Of a DNA stretch of 64,000 bases, positions 26,046-34,855 are shown piece after piece; the stretch's first letter is position 1; each line of letters starts with the position of its first letter. This stretch comes from Pseudonocardia cypriaca (lineage in GTDB: Bacteria > Actinomycetota > Actinomycetes > Mycobacteriales > Pseudonocardiaceae). The notes under the pieces were generated by a model that was given only the letters and a program-made list of their open reading frames with translations, ran no database searches and was not told where the DNA came from. The stretch lies in the NCBI RefSeq assembly GCF_006717045.1, contig NZ_VFPH01000002.1:2356001-2420000 (forward strand). The letters are read 5' to 3'. The translations under genes and the position numbers were made by a program.

Positions 26046-28112
26046 CTACGCCGGCTCCAGGCGAACCGCGCTCACCTTGAACTCCGGCATCCGGCTGATC
26101 GGGTCCAGCGCCGGGTTCGTCACCCGGTTCGCCGCCTGCTCGCCGCCGAAGTGGAAGGGCAGGAACACCGTGTCCGGCCGCAGGGTCGGCACGCACCGCA
26201 CCCGCGCCTCCGCCGCGCCCCGCCGGGAGACCACGCGCGCCCAGTCGCCGTCGGCGAGCCCGGCGCGGGCGGCGGTGTCCGGGTGGACCTCTACGAACGA
26301 CTCGGGCACCACACCGGAGAGCTCGGCCACGCGGCGGGTCTGCGCGCCCGACTGGTAATGCACCAGCACCCGCCCGGTGGTGGCCCGGAGCGGGTGGTCG
26401 GCGTCGGGCAGCTCGGCCGACGGCGTGTGGTCGACCGGGATCAGCCGCGCGCGGCCGTCGGGATGCGCGAACCGCTCGGTGAACAGCCGAGGCGTGCCCG
26501 GGTGGCCGGGCGCGGGACAGGGCCAGTGCAACGCCTCGCCCGCGTCGAGCCGGTCGTAGCTGATGCCGGAGTAGTCGGAGATCCCGCCCGCGGACGCCGC
26601 ACGCAGCTCGTCGAACACCTCTTGCGGCTCGGCCGGGAAGCCCGCGACGCCGAGCCGGTCGGCGAGCCCGGAGATCACCTCGAGGTCGGTGCGCACCCCA
26701 CCGGGCGGCGCCATGGCCCGGCGCCTGCGCAGCACCCGCCCCTCGAGGTTGGTCATCGTGCCCTCCTCCTCGGCCCACTGGGCCACGGGCAGCACGACGT
26801 CGGCGGCCATCGCCGTCTCACCGGGCAGTACGTCGGCGACGACCAGCAGGTCCAGCGCTGCGAGCCGCTCGGCCACGGCGTTCGCGTCCGGTGCCGAGAC
26901 GAGCACGTTGGAGCCGAAGACGAGCAGCGCTCTCGGGCCGTCGTCGCGGCCGAGCGCGGCGAGCAGCTCGGTGGCGCTGCGACCCGGCCCCGGCAGGCTG
27001 TCCGGGTCCACGCCCCATACGCCTGCGACGTGCGCCCGGGCGGCCGGGTCGCTGATCGAGCGGTACCCGGGCAGCTGGTCGGACTTCTGCCCGTGCTCGC
27101 GGCCGCCCTGCCCGTTGCCCTGGCCGGTGATCGTGCCGAAGCCGGAGCCGGGCCGGCCCGGCAACCCGAGCGCGAGCGCGAGGTTGATCCAGGACGTGAC
27201 GGTGTCGACGCCGTTGGCGTGTTGCTCGGCGCCGCGCGCGGTGAGCACGTAGCGCCGCGCGGCGCCGGCGAGCCAGCCGACCGCCCTCCGCATGTCGGCG
27301 GCCGGCACCCCGCACACCCGCTCCGCGCGCTCGGGCCACCACTGCGCCGCGACCCGCCACGCGTCGTCGAAGCCGGTGGTGCGCTCGGCCAGGTAGTCGG
27401 CGTCCAGGTACCCGTCGACCACGGCGACGTGCAGCATGCCCAGCGCCAGCACCAGGTCGGTGCCGGGCACCGGCTGCAGGTGCAGGCCGCCCGATGCCAG
27501 CGCCCGCTCCGCGGTCGGCGTGCGCCGCGGGTCCACCACGACGAGCCGGGCGCTCCCGAGGTGCCCCATCAGCGGCGGCATCGTCTCCGCGACGTTCGCG
27601 CCGGCGAGCAGCACGACCTCGGCGTCGTCCAGGTCGGTCACCGGGAAAGGCAGCCCGCGGTCGACGCCGAACGCCCGGTTGCCGGCAGCCGCGGCCGACG
27701 ACATGCAGAACCGGCCGTTGTAGTCGATCTGCGACGTGCCGAGCGCGACGCGGGCGAACTTGCCGAGCAGGTAGGCCTTCTCGTTGGTGAGCCCGCCCGC
27801 GCCGAACACGGCGACGGCGTCGGGACCGTGCTGGGCCTGCAGCTCGCGGAGCCGGCCCGCGACGTGCCCGAGCGCGGCGTCCCAGCCCACCGCGGCGAAC
27901 GGCGCCGACCGCGACGCGCGCATCAGCGGGGTGGTCAGCCGCTCGGGGTGGGCCAGCAGGCTCCCGGATGTCCAGCCCTTCTGGCACAGCCCGCCGCGGT
28001 TGGTCGGGAAGTCCCGCGCGTCGACCTCCCCACCGGCACCCACCCACTGCCCGCACTGCAGCGCGCAGTACGGGCAGTGGGTGGCGACGCGCGGGGTGAC
28101 CGCGAGCGTCAT
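26046..28112 (-). CDS. nasC: Assimilatory nitrate reductase catalytic subunit (molybdopterin)
   Basis: A 688-residue bis-MGD enzyme reducing nitrate to nitrite in the cytoplasm. The N-terminal [4Fe-4S] site is HCPYCALQCGQW with the fourth Cys in GLCQKGW. The molybdopterin core shows YLLGKFAR, IDYNGRFCMSS (Mo-ligand region), GANVAETMPP and the C-terminal cofactor domain from ATTGRVLVHYQSGAQTRR. No Tat signal is present. ATG 28112 overlaps the transporter stop (ATGA). Electrons probably come from the flavoprotein at 24371-25828. The symbol follows the actinomycete nas naming and could equally be nasA or narB. Confidence 0.88.
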   Translation of the reverse strand: MTLAVTPRVATHCPYCALQCGQWVGAGGEVDARDFPTNRGGLCQKGWTSGSLLAHPERLTTPLMRASRSAPFAAVGWDAALGHVAGRLRELQAQHGPDAVAVFGAGGLTNEKAYLLGKFARVALGTSQIDYNGRFCMSSAAAAGNRAFGVDRGLPFPVTDLDDAEVVLLAGANVAETMPPLMGHLGSARLVVVDPRRTPTAERALASGGLHLQPVPGTDLVLALGMLHVAVVDGYLDADYLAERTTGFDDAWRVAAQWWPERAERVCGVPAADMRRAVGWLAGAARRYVLTARGAEQHANGVDTVTSWINLALALGLPGRPGSGFGTITGQGNGQGGREHGQKSDQLPGYRSISDPAARAHVAGVWGVDPDSLPGPGRSATELLAALGRDDGPRALLVFGSNVLVSAPDANAVAERLAALDLLVVADVLPGETAMAADVVLPVAQWAEEEGTMTNLEGRVLRRRRAMAPPGGVRTDLEVISGLADRLGVAGFPAEPQEVFDELRAASAGGISDYSGISYDRLDAGEALHWPCPAPGHPGTPRLFTERFAHPDGRARLIPVDHTPSAELPDADHPLRATTGRVLVHYQSGAQTRRVAELSGVVPESFVEVHPDTAARAGLADGDWARVVSRRGAAEARVRCVPTLRPDTVFLPFHFGGEQAANRVTNPALDPISRMPEFKVSAVRLEPA

Positions 28113-29494
28113 ACGCCCGCGTAGGCCACACGCGGGTGCGTGGCCTCTGCCGGGGCCGGCCGCAGGTAGACCACGTAGGTCACCGCGATGCACAGCACGT
28201 AGAAGGCCAGGAAGGACCAGAACGCCGGGTCACCGGACTGCGTGGTCATGAACGACTGGCGGAACGCCAGGTTGATGAACAGGCCGCCGAGCGCGCCGAC
28301 CGCACCGGCGATTCCGATGACCGCGCCGGAGACCCGGCGCGCCCGCAGGTACGCCTGCTGCGGTTCGGCACCGGCGGTCTCGACCGCGACCCGGGCCTGA
28401 CCACGGAAGATCGCCGGGATCATCTTGTACGTGGAGCCGTTGCCGACGCCGCTGAACACGAACAGCAGCACGAAGCCGACCGTGTACAGCGTCAGCGAGT
28501 CCATGGCCGATGCCGCGAGCACCACGAGGGCGGAGACACCCATCGCGATGAAGTTGTAGAACGTGACCTTCGCACCGCCGTACTTGTCCGCGAACCAGCC
28601 GCCCACCGGGCGGATCAGGGAGCCGAGGAGCGGGCCGATGAACGTCACGGCGGCGGCCTGCAGCGGGGTACGCCCGAACTGGTTCTGCAGCACGAGCCCG
28701 AACGCGAAGCTGTAGCCGATGAACGAGCCGAACGTACCGATGTAGAGGAACGACATCACCCAGGTCTGCGACTCCCGGTACGCCTCCTTGAAGGCGCCGG
28801 TGTCGTTGCGCATGGAGGTGAGGTTGTCCATCTTGATGGCGGCGAACACAGCGGCCACCACGATCAGCGGGATGTAGACGCCGAGCAGGATCCGGGGCGC
28901 GCCCGCGCCCGCCGTCGCGATGATCAGCAGCCCGACCAGCTGGATGACCGGTACGCCGATGTTCCCCCCGCCGGCGTTCAGGCCGAGCGCCCAGCCCTTC
29001 CTCGCCTCCGGGAAGAAGGCGTTGATGTTCGCCATGGACGAGGCGAAGTTCCCGCCGCCGACGCCTCCGATCGCGGCGACGAGGACGAACACCCAGTACG
29101 GCGTGCCCGGCTGGATGACCATCGCGGCGAGGATCGTCGGGATCAGCAGCAGGACCGCGCTCACGATCGTCCAGTTGCGGCCGCCGAAGCGGGCGGGCGC
29201 CATCGTGTAGGGCAGCCGCAGGATCGAGCCCACCAGCGTCGGCACGGCGACCAGGAAGAACTTCCCGGCCGCGTCGATGCCGTACTCCGGCCCCATGAAC
29301 AGCACGAGGACGGACCACATCGTCCAGATCGAGAAGCCGATGTGTTCGGAGAAGATCGAGAACCACAGATTGCGGTTCGCGACCTTCGCGCCGGTGCGCT
29401 CCCAGAACCCCGCATCCTCGGGGTCCCACTGGTCGATCCAACGCCCGCGGAGCGCGGAACGCGCGGGGGGTGCATCAGGTGCGGTCGTCGTCAC
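28109..29494 (-). CDS. narK: Nitrate/nitrite transporter, NarK/NasK family
   Basis: A 461-residue major facilitator protein with about 12 transmembrane helices. The nitrate signature regions are present: GGVGGGNFASSMANIN after helix 4 and GVGNGSTYKMIP in the second half. N-terminal W-x-E-D segment and NRNLWFSIFSEHIGFSIWTMWS begin the first helix. GTG 29494 is supported by AGGAGG 8 bases upstream. It is the first gene of the nitrate unit and is preceded by a good GlnR-type box. Confidence 0.92.
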   Translation of the reverse strand: MTTTAPDAPPARSALRGRWIDQWDPEDAGFWERTGAKVANRNLWFSIFSEHIGFSIWTMWSVLVLFMGPEYGIDAAGKFFLVAVPTLVGSILRLPYTMAPARFGGRNWTIVSAVLLLIPTILAAMVIQPGTPYWVFVLVAAIGGVGGGNFASSMANINAFFPEARKGWALGLNAGGGNIGVPVIQLVGLLIIATAGAGAPRILLGVYIPLIVVAAVFAAIKMDNLTSMRNDTGAFKEAYRESQTWVMSFLYIGTFGSFIGYSFAFGLVLQNQFGRTPLQAAAVTFIGPLLGSLIRPVGGWFADKYGGAKVTFYNFIAMGVSALVVLAASAMDSLTLYTVGFVLLFVFSGVGNGSTYKMIPAIFRGQARVAVETAGAEPQQAYLRARRVSGAVIGIAGAVGALGGLFINLAFRQSFMTTQSGDPAFWSFLAFYVLCIAVTYVVYLRPAPAEATHPRVAYAGV

Positions 29495-29541
29495 GCCGAT
29501 CCTCCTGGGTTCGTCGGTCGGCGCGACGCTATGCACGGCCC

Positions 29542-29568
29542 GTTACCGGCCCGTCGGTTCGATGTGAC
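29542..29568 (-). promoter_or_regulatory. GlnR-type box upstream of narK
   Basis: On the minus strand GTCAC (29568-29564) and GTAAC (29546-29542) are exactly 22 bp apart. At the intermediate 11-bp position is CCGAC, a partial match to the GAAAC half-site. This is the a1-b1-a2 geometry of GlnR operators in actinobacteria. The second GTnAC lies 48 bp upstream of the narK start, suitable for activation. Confidence 0.55.
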
Positions 29569-29620
29569 ATGGACGCAAACCCGGCCTCACGGCGGCCGCA
29601 CGTCAGGGGTGAGGCTCCTC

Positions 29621-30442
29621 CTACAGGAGCGGGCCGATGGCGCCCGCCGCGCGCTGCAGGCCGGCCAGCGTCCGCGCAGAGGCGTCGGGGTGCTGCGCGT
29701 GCAGTGCGACGCGGTGCAGGAGGGCCCGCAACAGCATCTGCGGCCACTCCTCGAGGTGCGTCCACCGCTTGGGCAGCTCCTCGTCGGCACCGCCCCACGC
29801 CAGCGCGTCGACGACGACCACGGCGGCCGCCCACTGCGCGGGACGCCAGCACGGGACGAGGTCGATCACGGCCGGCATCCCGCGCTCGTCGAACAGGACG
29901 GCGCCGAACAGCTCCGGGTGCACCAGCTGGGGGGTGAGCTGCACGGGCCTGCGGAACTCGGCGAGCTGCGAGTACAGCTCACCACCGGTCGCCGGGTCGA
30001 GGGTCAGCCGCCGCTCGCCGAACGCTCCGGCAGCGGACCGGGTCACCAGGTCATCACGGTCGTCCAGGAGCCGCGGCCGGGAGACGCCCGCGGTGGCGGC
30101 GTGCAGCCGGATGGACGCCTCCACGACCTCGTCGTAGCGGGGCTCGACGTAACCGGGGATGTAGCGGCACGCGGCCCAGCCGCCGACGACCCACCGCCCG
30201 TCGGAGGAACGCAGCGGGCGGGCGACGCGCACACCCTCGACCTGGAGCCCGTCGAGGACGGCCGCGGACCACGCCGCCACGACGTTGTCCGGCACCGGGC
30301 GGACGAGCACGTCACCGCAGTGCCATGCCCGCCTGCCGGCCCACACGACGGGACGTGGCTCGACGTCGCTCACGCCGAACGCGTTGCGAACGTGCGCGGG
30401 CAGGGTGGTCCCGGTGGACGGCAGGACAGGCGCAGCGGTCAC
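29621..30442 (-). CDS. TIGR02569 family protein (kinase-like)
   Basis: A 273-residue protein specific to actinobacteria, matching Rv3205c in context and in segments such as LPAHVRNAFGV, WHCGDVLVRP, VARPLRSSDGRWVVGGW and VEASIRLHAATAGVSRPR. The pattern resembles a small aminoglycoside-phosphotransferase fold (LVHPELFGAVLFDERGMPAVIDLVP in place of the catalytic loop, with the HxD motif altered), so kinase activity is doubtful. GTG 30442 is the likely start. It lies just downstream of the large acidic-repeat gene, on the same strand. Confidence 0.75.
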   Translation of the reverse strand: MTAAPVLPSTGTTLPAHVRNAFGVSDVEPRPVVWAGRRAWHCGDVLVRPVPDNVVAAWSAAVLDGLQVEGVRVARPLRSSDGRWVVGGWAACRYIPGYVEPRYDEVVEASIRLHAATAGVSRPRLLDDRDDLVTRSAAGAFGERRLTLDPATGGELYSQLAEFRRPVQLTPQLVHPELFGAVLFDERGMPAVIDLVPCWRPAQWAAAVVVVDALAWGGADEELPKRWTHLEEWPQMLLRALLHRVALHAQHPDASARTLAGLQRAAGAIGPLL

Positions 30443-30568
30443 GGCAACGGACGCTACCGGCGCCACCCCGCCGTTCCGGGGCGCCACGCGGGGGCGCGTC
30501 GCCGTGCCGCGCGATCGGGCGGCGGGGACGGCTGGACGATCACTCGCCGTCGTCGTCCCCGTGTCGTC

Positions 30569-33500
30569 TCAGTCGTCGCCCCCGTCGCCGCCACCGTCGT
30601 CGCCGCCACCGTCATCGCCGCCGTCATCGCCGCCACCGTCATCGCCGCCGCCGTCGGAGCTCCCGCCGTCGTCGTCCCCGTCGCCGGAGTCGCCGCTGTC
30701 CGAGTCCTTGCTGTCCGAGTCCTCGCTGTCCGAGTCCTCGCTGTCCGAGTCGCCGCCGTCCGAGTCGCCGCCGTCGGAGTCCTTGTCGTCCGAGTCGCCG
30801 TCGTCCGATCCCTTGTCGTCGGAGTCCCGGTCGGAGTCCCGGTCGGAGCTCTTCTCGTCGGAGTCACCGTCCGAGTCCTCGTCGCCGGACTCCTTCCGGT
30901 CCGAGTCGCCACGGTCGGAGCTCTCGTCATCGCCCTTCTCGCCGGACTCCTTGCGATCCGAGTCCCCGCGGTCGGAACTCTCGTCATCGCCCCCGTCGCC
31001 GGACTCCTCACGATCGGATTCCCGACGGTCCGAACTCTCGTCGTCGCCCTTCTCGCCGGAGACCTCGCGATCCGAGTCCCCACGATCGGAACTCTCGTCG
31101 TCGCCCTTCTCCCCGGACACGTCACGATCCGAGTTCTCACGATCCGAACTCTCGTCATCGCCCTTCTCACCGGACTCCTTGCGATCGGAATCGCTGCGAT
31201 CCGAGTCCTCGTCCGAGCCTTCGGAGTCACGGTCGGAGTTGTCCCGCTCGGAGGAGTCACGGTCGGAGGACGCCTCCGCCAGCGCCTTCCAGACGGCCGC
31301 TTCGAGCTCGTCCTCGTCCAAGCTGCCGGCGTCCGACCCGGAGTCGCGGTCGGACGATTCACCCGACGAGTCGTCGTCCTCGGAGTTCCGATCCGGAGCG
31401 TCACCATCGGTCTCGCGGTCGGAGTCGTTGCGGCCGGAGTCGTCGTCCGAGTCGCTCCTCGACTGCCGGCCGGAGTCCTCGTCCGAGTCGCCGTCGGACC
31501 GGTCGGCCTCGGCGGCTGCCGCCAGCAGGGAGCCGAGTCCGGAGGCGCCCATCGCCTCGAGGACCCTTCCGGCCCGTTCGGCGTCCTCCGAGCTGGGCGA
31601 GTCGGACGAGTCGTCGGAGTCCGAGCCGGCCCTGTCGCGCTGGTCGTCCGAGCGGGTGCTGGGCCGGTCGCCGTCCGACTCGTCGCGGCTGCGGTCGTTG
31701 TCCTGGGCGGATCGGCGGTCGGTGTCGGCGCGGGGGCTCGCGTTGTCGCGCTCGCCGCCGGACGCACCGCCGCGGTCGTCCTCGCCACCGTCGTCCCCGG
31801 TCACGGAGCCGCTGACGGCCTCGACGACCCCGGTGACGTTGCGCTCCGGTCCCGAGGAGCCCGAGTCGCCGTCGTCCTCGTCGCGGTCGTCACTCCCGCG
31901 GCCGCTCTGATCCGCCCCTCCGCCACTCGGTTTGCTGTCGGACGCGCTGCCCCGCTCGCTCCGGCTGTCCCCGTCGTCGCCGTCGTCCGAGCGGTCGTCG
32001 GCGGCGCCGTCGCGGTCTGCGCCTCCACCGACGAGGCCCCGCAGCAGTCCGCCCGAGTCGCCTCCGCCGTCCTCGTCTCCGGAGCCAGAGCCGGAGCCGG
32101 AGCCGGATTCAGTGCCTCCGCTGTCGTCGCCTGCGCCGTCGTCCCTGCCCCCGTCGTCCCGGCCCCCGTCGTCCGAGCGGTCGCCGCCGCCGAGCAGGCC
32201 CCCGACCGATCCGAGGATCCCGCCCCCGGACGGGCCGTCCCCCGCCTCCGGGCCGGCGTCCGGGCCGCCGGGCGAGTCCGCCGGACCCGCACCAGGACCG
32301 GACCGCCCCTCGGACGCGTCGTCGCCGGGTCGCCCCCGGTCCTCGCCGCCGGAGTCCGAGTCGCCCCGGCCACCGTCGCCGCCGAGCGCATCTCCCAGGG
32401 AGCCGAGGGCATCGCCGACGGGCCCACCGCGGTCGCGATCGCCCGGTCCCCCGCCCCGCTCGTCACCCCGGTCGCCCGAGGGGCCGGGAGCGTCGCGCCC
32501 CGGGCCACCGGAACCGGGCTGACCGGGTCCTTCCTGCTCGTCGGTGCTCGTGTCGCCCGCGCGGTCGCCCGGACCGGAGGGTCCGCGCTCACCACCGCCG
32601 AGCGCCTCACCCACGGAGCCGAGCGCCTCACCGACCGGGCCACCGCCCGGCGCGTTCCGCTCCTCGCCGGGAGCGCCACCACGCCCGGGTTCACCCTGAT
32701 CCCGATCCTGACCAGGTCCCTCGCGATCTCCACCCGCCGGAGCCCGGCCCTCGTCCTCGCCGCCGCCCGCGTCGTCCCCCCGGCCGCTGTCACCCCGACC
32801 CGCATCGCCGCCGAGCGCCTCACCCACCGAACCCAGTGCCTCACCGACCGGACCACCCGGCGCATCCCGCTCGTCGCCGGGAGCGCCACCACGCCCGGGT
32901 TCACCCTGATCCCGATCCTGACCGGGACCCTCGCGATCTCCACCCGCCGGAGCCCGGCCCTCGTCCTCGCCGCCGCCCGCGTCGTCCCCCCGGCCGCTGT
33001 CACCCCGACCCGCATCGCCGCCGAGCACCTCACCCACCGAACCCAGTGCCTCACCGACCGGACCACCCGGCGCATCCCGCTCGTCGCCGGGAGCGCCGCC
33101 ACGCCCGGGCCCGCCCTGGTCGCGTTCTTGCCCGGGACCCTCGGGGGCTCCACCTGCCGGAGCGCGTTCCTCGTCCTCGCCGCCGCCAGCGTCGTCCCCG
33201 CGATCGTTGTCACCCCGGGCAGCGTCCCCGCCGGCGGCGTCGCCGCCGAGCGACTCCCCCAGAGAGCCGAGTGCGTCCGCGATCGGCCCACCGCCGTCGG
33301 CGCGGACATCCGGCCTCTGCTGGTCGGGGTCGTCGTCGTGCTCCGCGGCCTCATCGCCGGGGCCGCGCGGGTCGGGGGGAGCCCCGTTGGACGTGTCCTG
33401 CCGCTCCCTGTCCTCCTGCTCGTCGCGGGCGACCACGTCGGGGAGGTCGGGCAGGGCGTCGCCCTCGTCCTCGTCGTCGTCGCGTTCCGAACGGTCCGAG

Positions 33501-34504
33501 TCCGGGTCGTCCCGGTCCTCGGAGCGCGTCTCGTCCGACTCGTCGGGGCCGTGCTCGACCACGTCCAGGAGGCGCTCGGTGACCTCCTCGGTCTCCTCGT
33601 CGTCGTCGGGCAACGGGGCCCGGACGGCGTTGTCGACGCCGCGCTCCAGGTCCTCCAGCTCGGTGCGCTTCGCCTCCCGCTGACGCAGCCGCAGATCGCG
33701 TTGCTCGTCGAGCGCGGCGAGCTCGGACGACTGCTCGGGGCTGCGCCTGCCGGGCGGTGCGGCCGAGAGCGCCTGCTCGACCGCCTGCAGGTGGCGCTCG
33801 GTGGTCTGGAGGTCGGTCCGGGCCCGGTCGAGGGAGCGGTAGGTGTCGATCTGCGACTGCAGCATGGCCTTGCGCCGCTCGAGGACGGCTTTGCGCGCCT
33901 GGAGGTCCTGCACCTCGGGCGGGGTGACCGAGCGGCGCTCCGGCGGCAGGCTCGTCCATGCCCGCTCCGTCTGCGCGAGCGTGGCGAGCTGGCTGTCCAG
34001 CGAGGCGAGGGAGATCTGCGCGTGCGCGATCCACTCCGCGCGCGGGTCGACCCCTGGCGGCGCAGGCGCGGTGGCCTGGGGCGGGGCGATGGGCTCGGAC
34101 GCGGTGAAGACGTACGTGGCGGCGAGGATGCCGGCCGCGCCGAACACCGCCACGGTGCGCCGCCTCCGGCTGGTCGCGCTCGCGCGGGCCCTGGCGCGCG
34201 TGGCCTCCGACTGCGCGGCGCGCTCCACCCGGCGGGCCTCGACCATGGCCCGCTGCTCCCGCACTCCGTGCGGGACCGGTGGCGCCTCCGGCTCGCCCTG
34301 CGGCTCGAGGAGCCATGGCAGCGCGGCCGCGAGCCGTTCGTCCTGGCCGGCCTGCGCGGCGGCGCGGCGGGCCTGCCGAGCGGCGGCCCGATGCGCTGCG
34401 GTGCAGTAACGGCGAGGCGGGCGACCGGGGATGTCCTCGATCACCTCGTTGCACCCGGGCAGGGCACAGCGTCTCGCGTTGTCGTCCACCAGTGCGACCC
34501 CCAT
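30569..34504 (-). CDS. Zinc-finger / single-TM / acidic-repeat protein, function unknown
   Basis: About 1311 residues from ATG 34504. Order: a CCCH zinc-binding site (Cys13, Cys18, Cys34, His38; C-x4-C-x15-C-x3-H) resembling small actinobacterial zinc fingers; a basic coil; one transmembrane helix (about 117-135, TVAVFGAAGILAATYVFTA) with SRRRR before it, so the N-terminus is inside; an external coiled coil (about 150-300, LDSQLATLAQTERAW, ARKAVLERRKAMLQ); then about 1000 residues of acidic, Ser/Gly/Asp-rich sequence. This includes four imperfect repeats of about 70 residues (GGPVGEALGSVGEALGG) and 19-residue units (SDRGDSDREVSGEKGDDES). No sorting signal is seen. Function unknown; an envelope scaffold or cation-binding role is a guess. 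Upstream in-frame GTG 34585 is possible. Confidence 0.7.
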   Translation of the reverse strand: MGVALVDDNARRCALPGCNEVIEDIPGRPPRRYCTAAHRAAARQARRAAAQAGQDERLAAALPWLLEPQGEPEAPPVPHGVREQRAMVEARRVERAAQSEATRARARASATSRRRRTVAVFGAAGILAATYVFTASEPIAPPQATAPAPPGVDPRAEWIAHAQISLASLDSQLATLAQTERAWTSLPPERRSVTPPEVQDLQARKAVLERRKAMLQSQIDTYRSLDRARTDLQTTERHLQAVEQALSAAPPGRRSPEQSSELAALDEQRDLRLRQREAKRTELEDLERGVDNAVRAPLPDDDEETEEVTERLLDVVEHGPDESDETRSEDRDDPDSDRSERDDDEDEGDALPDLPDVVARDEQEDRERQDTSNGAPPDPRGPGDEAAEHDDDPDQQRPDVRADGGGPIADALGSLGESLGGDAAGGDAARGDNDRGDDAGGGEDEERAPAGGAPEGPGQERDQGGPGRGGAPGDERDAPGGPVGEALGSVGEVLGGDAGRGDSGRGDDAGGGEDEGRAPAGGDREGPGQDRDQGEPGRGGAPGDERDAPGGPVGEALGSVGEALGGDAGRGDSGRGDDAGGGEDEGRAPAGGDREGPGQDRDQGEPGRGGAPGEERNAPGGGPVGEALGSVGEALGGGERGPSGPGDRAGDTSTDEQEGPGQPGSGGPGRDAPGPSGDRGDERGGGPGDRDRGGPVGDALGSLGDALGGDGGRGDSDSGGEDRGRPGDDASEGRSGPGAGPADSPGGPDAGPEAGDGPSGGGILGSVGGLLGGGDRSDDGGRDDGGRDDGAGDDSGGTESGSGSGSGSGDEDGGGDSGGLLRGLVGGGADRDGAADDRSDDGDDGDSRSERGSASDSKPSGGGADQSGRGSDDRDEDDGDSGSSGPERNVTGVVEAVSGSVTGDDGGEDDRGGASGGERDNASPRADTDRRSAQDNDRSRDESDGDRPSTRSDDQRDRAGSDSDDSSDSPSSEDAERAGRVLEAMGASGLGSLLAAAAEADRSDGDSDEDSGRQSRSDSDDDSGRNDSDRETDGDAPDRNSEDDDSSGESSDRDSGSDAGSLDEDELEAAVWKALAEASSDRDSSERDNSDRDSEGSDEDSDRSDSDRKESGEKGDDESSDRENSDRDVSGEKGDDESSDRGDSDREVSGEKGDDESSDRRESDREESGDGGDDESSDRGDSDRKESGEKGDDESSDRGDSDRKESGDEDSDGDSDEKSSDRDSDRDSDDKGSDDGDSDDKDSDGGDSDGGDSDSEDSDSEDSDSKDSDSGDSGDGDDDGGSSDGGGDDGGGDDGGDDGGGDDGGGDGGDD
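30600..31250 (-). repeat. Ser-Asp rich tandem repeats inside the acidic protein gene
   Basis: The 3' part of the gene encodes five or six copies of a 57-bp (19-residue) unit of the type SDRxxSDRxxSGEKGDDES, followed by short DSDGGDSD and GGGDDGGGDD runs. On the DNA the pattern is GAC, TCC and TCG codons, so it reads as Ser-rich on the other strand as well. Such repeats are expected to vary in copy number between strains. Confidence 0.8.
32600..33260 (-). repeat. Four imperfect ~210-bp coding repeats in the acidic protein gene
   Basis: The segment CACCCACCGAACCCAGTGCC recurs at 32821 and 33031, giving a 210-bp period; related copies start near 32608 and 33253. Each copy encodes about 70 residues beginning GGPVGEALGSVGEALGG, then GRGDDAGGGEDEGRAPAGG, then a Gly/Gln/Arg-rich stretch. 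The two middle copies are almost identical at the DNA level, a sign of recent duplication or gene conversion. Confidence 0.85.
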
Positions 34505-34855
34505 CGCCGGGTGACGGAAGGAATGCCAGTACTCGGAAGTGCCACCGGTGACCGTGATGTGCACCGTGGCGCACCCCGACACCACGGTCCCGCAGATCCG
34601 TCTTGATCTTCCGGCTCCGGAACGCTACTCGGCACTCGTCCGGGTGTCACTGCTCCGTTCGACGAACACGAAGGCAGGCATCCGATCACTGCGCGTGACA
34701 GCAAGTGCTCCGATTGGGCCATTCGGGCGCGACTCGTCCTGCCGAATGCATCCGTCCCTTGCATCGGTACGTACGACTGGCCCTGAAACGGCGACGGCGC
34801 CCCCTCCGACCAGGGGCCGGACGGGGGCGCCGTCGTGCGGGGCCCGAGGTTGCGC
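34505..34855. other. Intergenic region between the acidic-repeat gene and moeZ
   Basis: About 350 bp with no convincing gene. It holds a terminator-type hairpin next to the moeZ end and must contain the promoter of the acidic-repeat gene. I could not identify a clear -10/-35 pair. The left part can be read as an N-terminal extension of the acidic-repeat protein (27 residues from GTG 34585), but it lacks a ribosome-binding site. Confidence 0.5.
34792..34835 (-). terminator. Terminator hairpin after moeZ
   Basis: Arms 34792-34804 (CGACGGCGCCCCC) and 34823-34835 are perfectly complementary over 13 bp, with an 18-base loop. It starts 20 bp past the moeZ stop on the minus strand. There is no T run, as usual in this GC range. 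Confidence 0.65.

Noticed and set aside
30285..31910. A 541-codon Ser-rich plus-strand frame
   Set aside because: It is the complement of the GAC/TCC/TCG codons of the acidic repeats. The minus frame has a zinc site, TM helix and coiled coil; the plus frame has none.
30600..33260. Regular repeats that could suggest a CRISPR array
   Set aside because: Units are 57 and ~210 bp, have no unique spacers, and keep an open coding frame; no cas genes are nearby.
28136..34606. A 2156-codon plus-strand open frame across the NarK, TIGR02569 and acidic-repeat genes
   Set aside because: It is the shadow of three minus-strand genes. GC-rich DNA rarely contains stops in such frames; the translation has no domain and is Arg/Val-rich filler.
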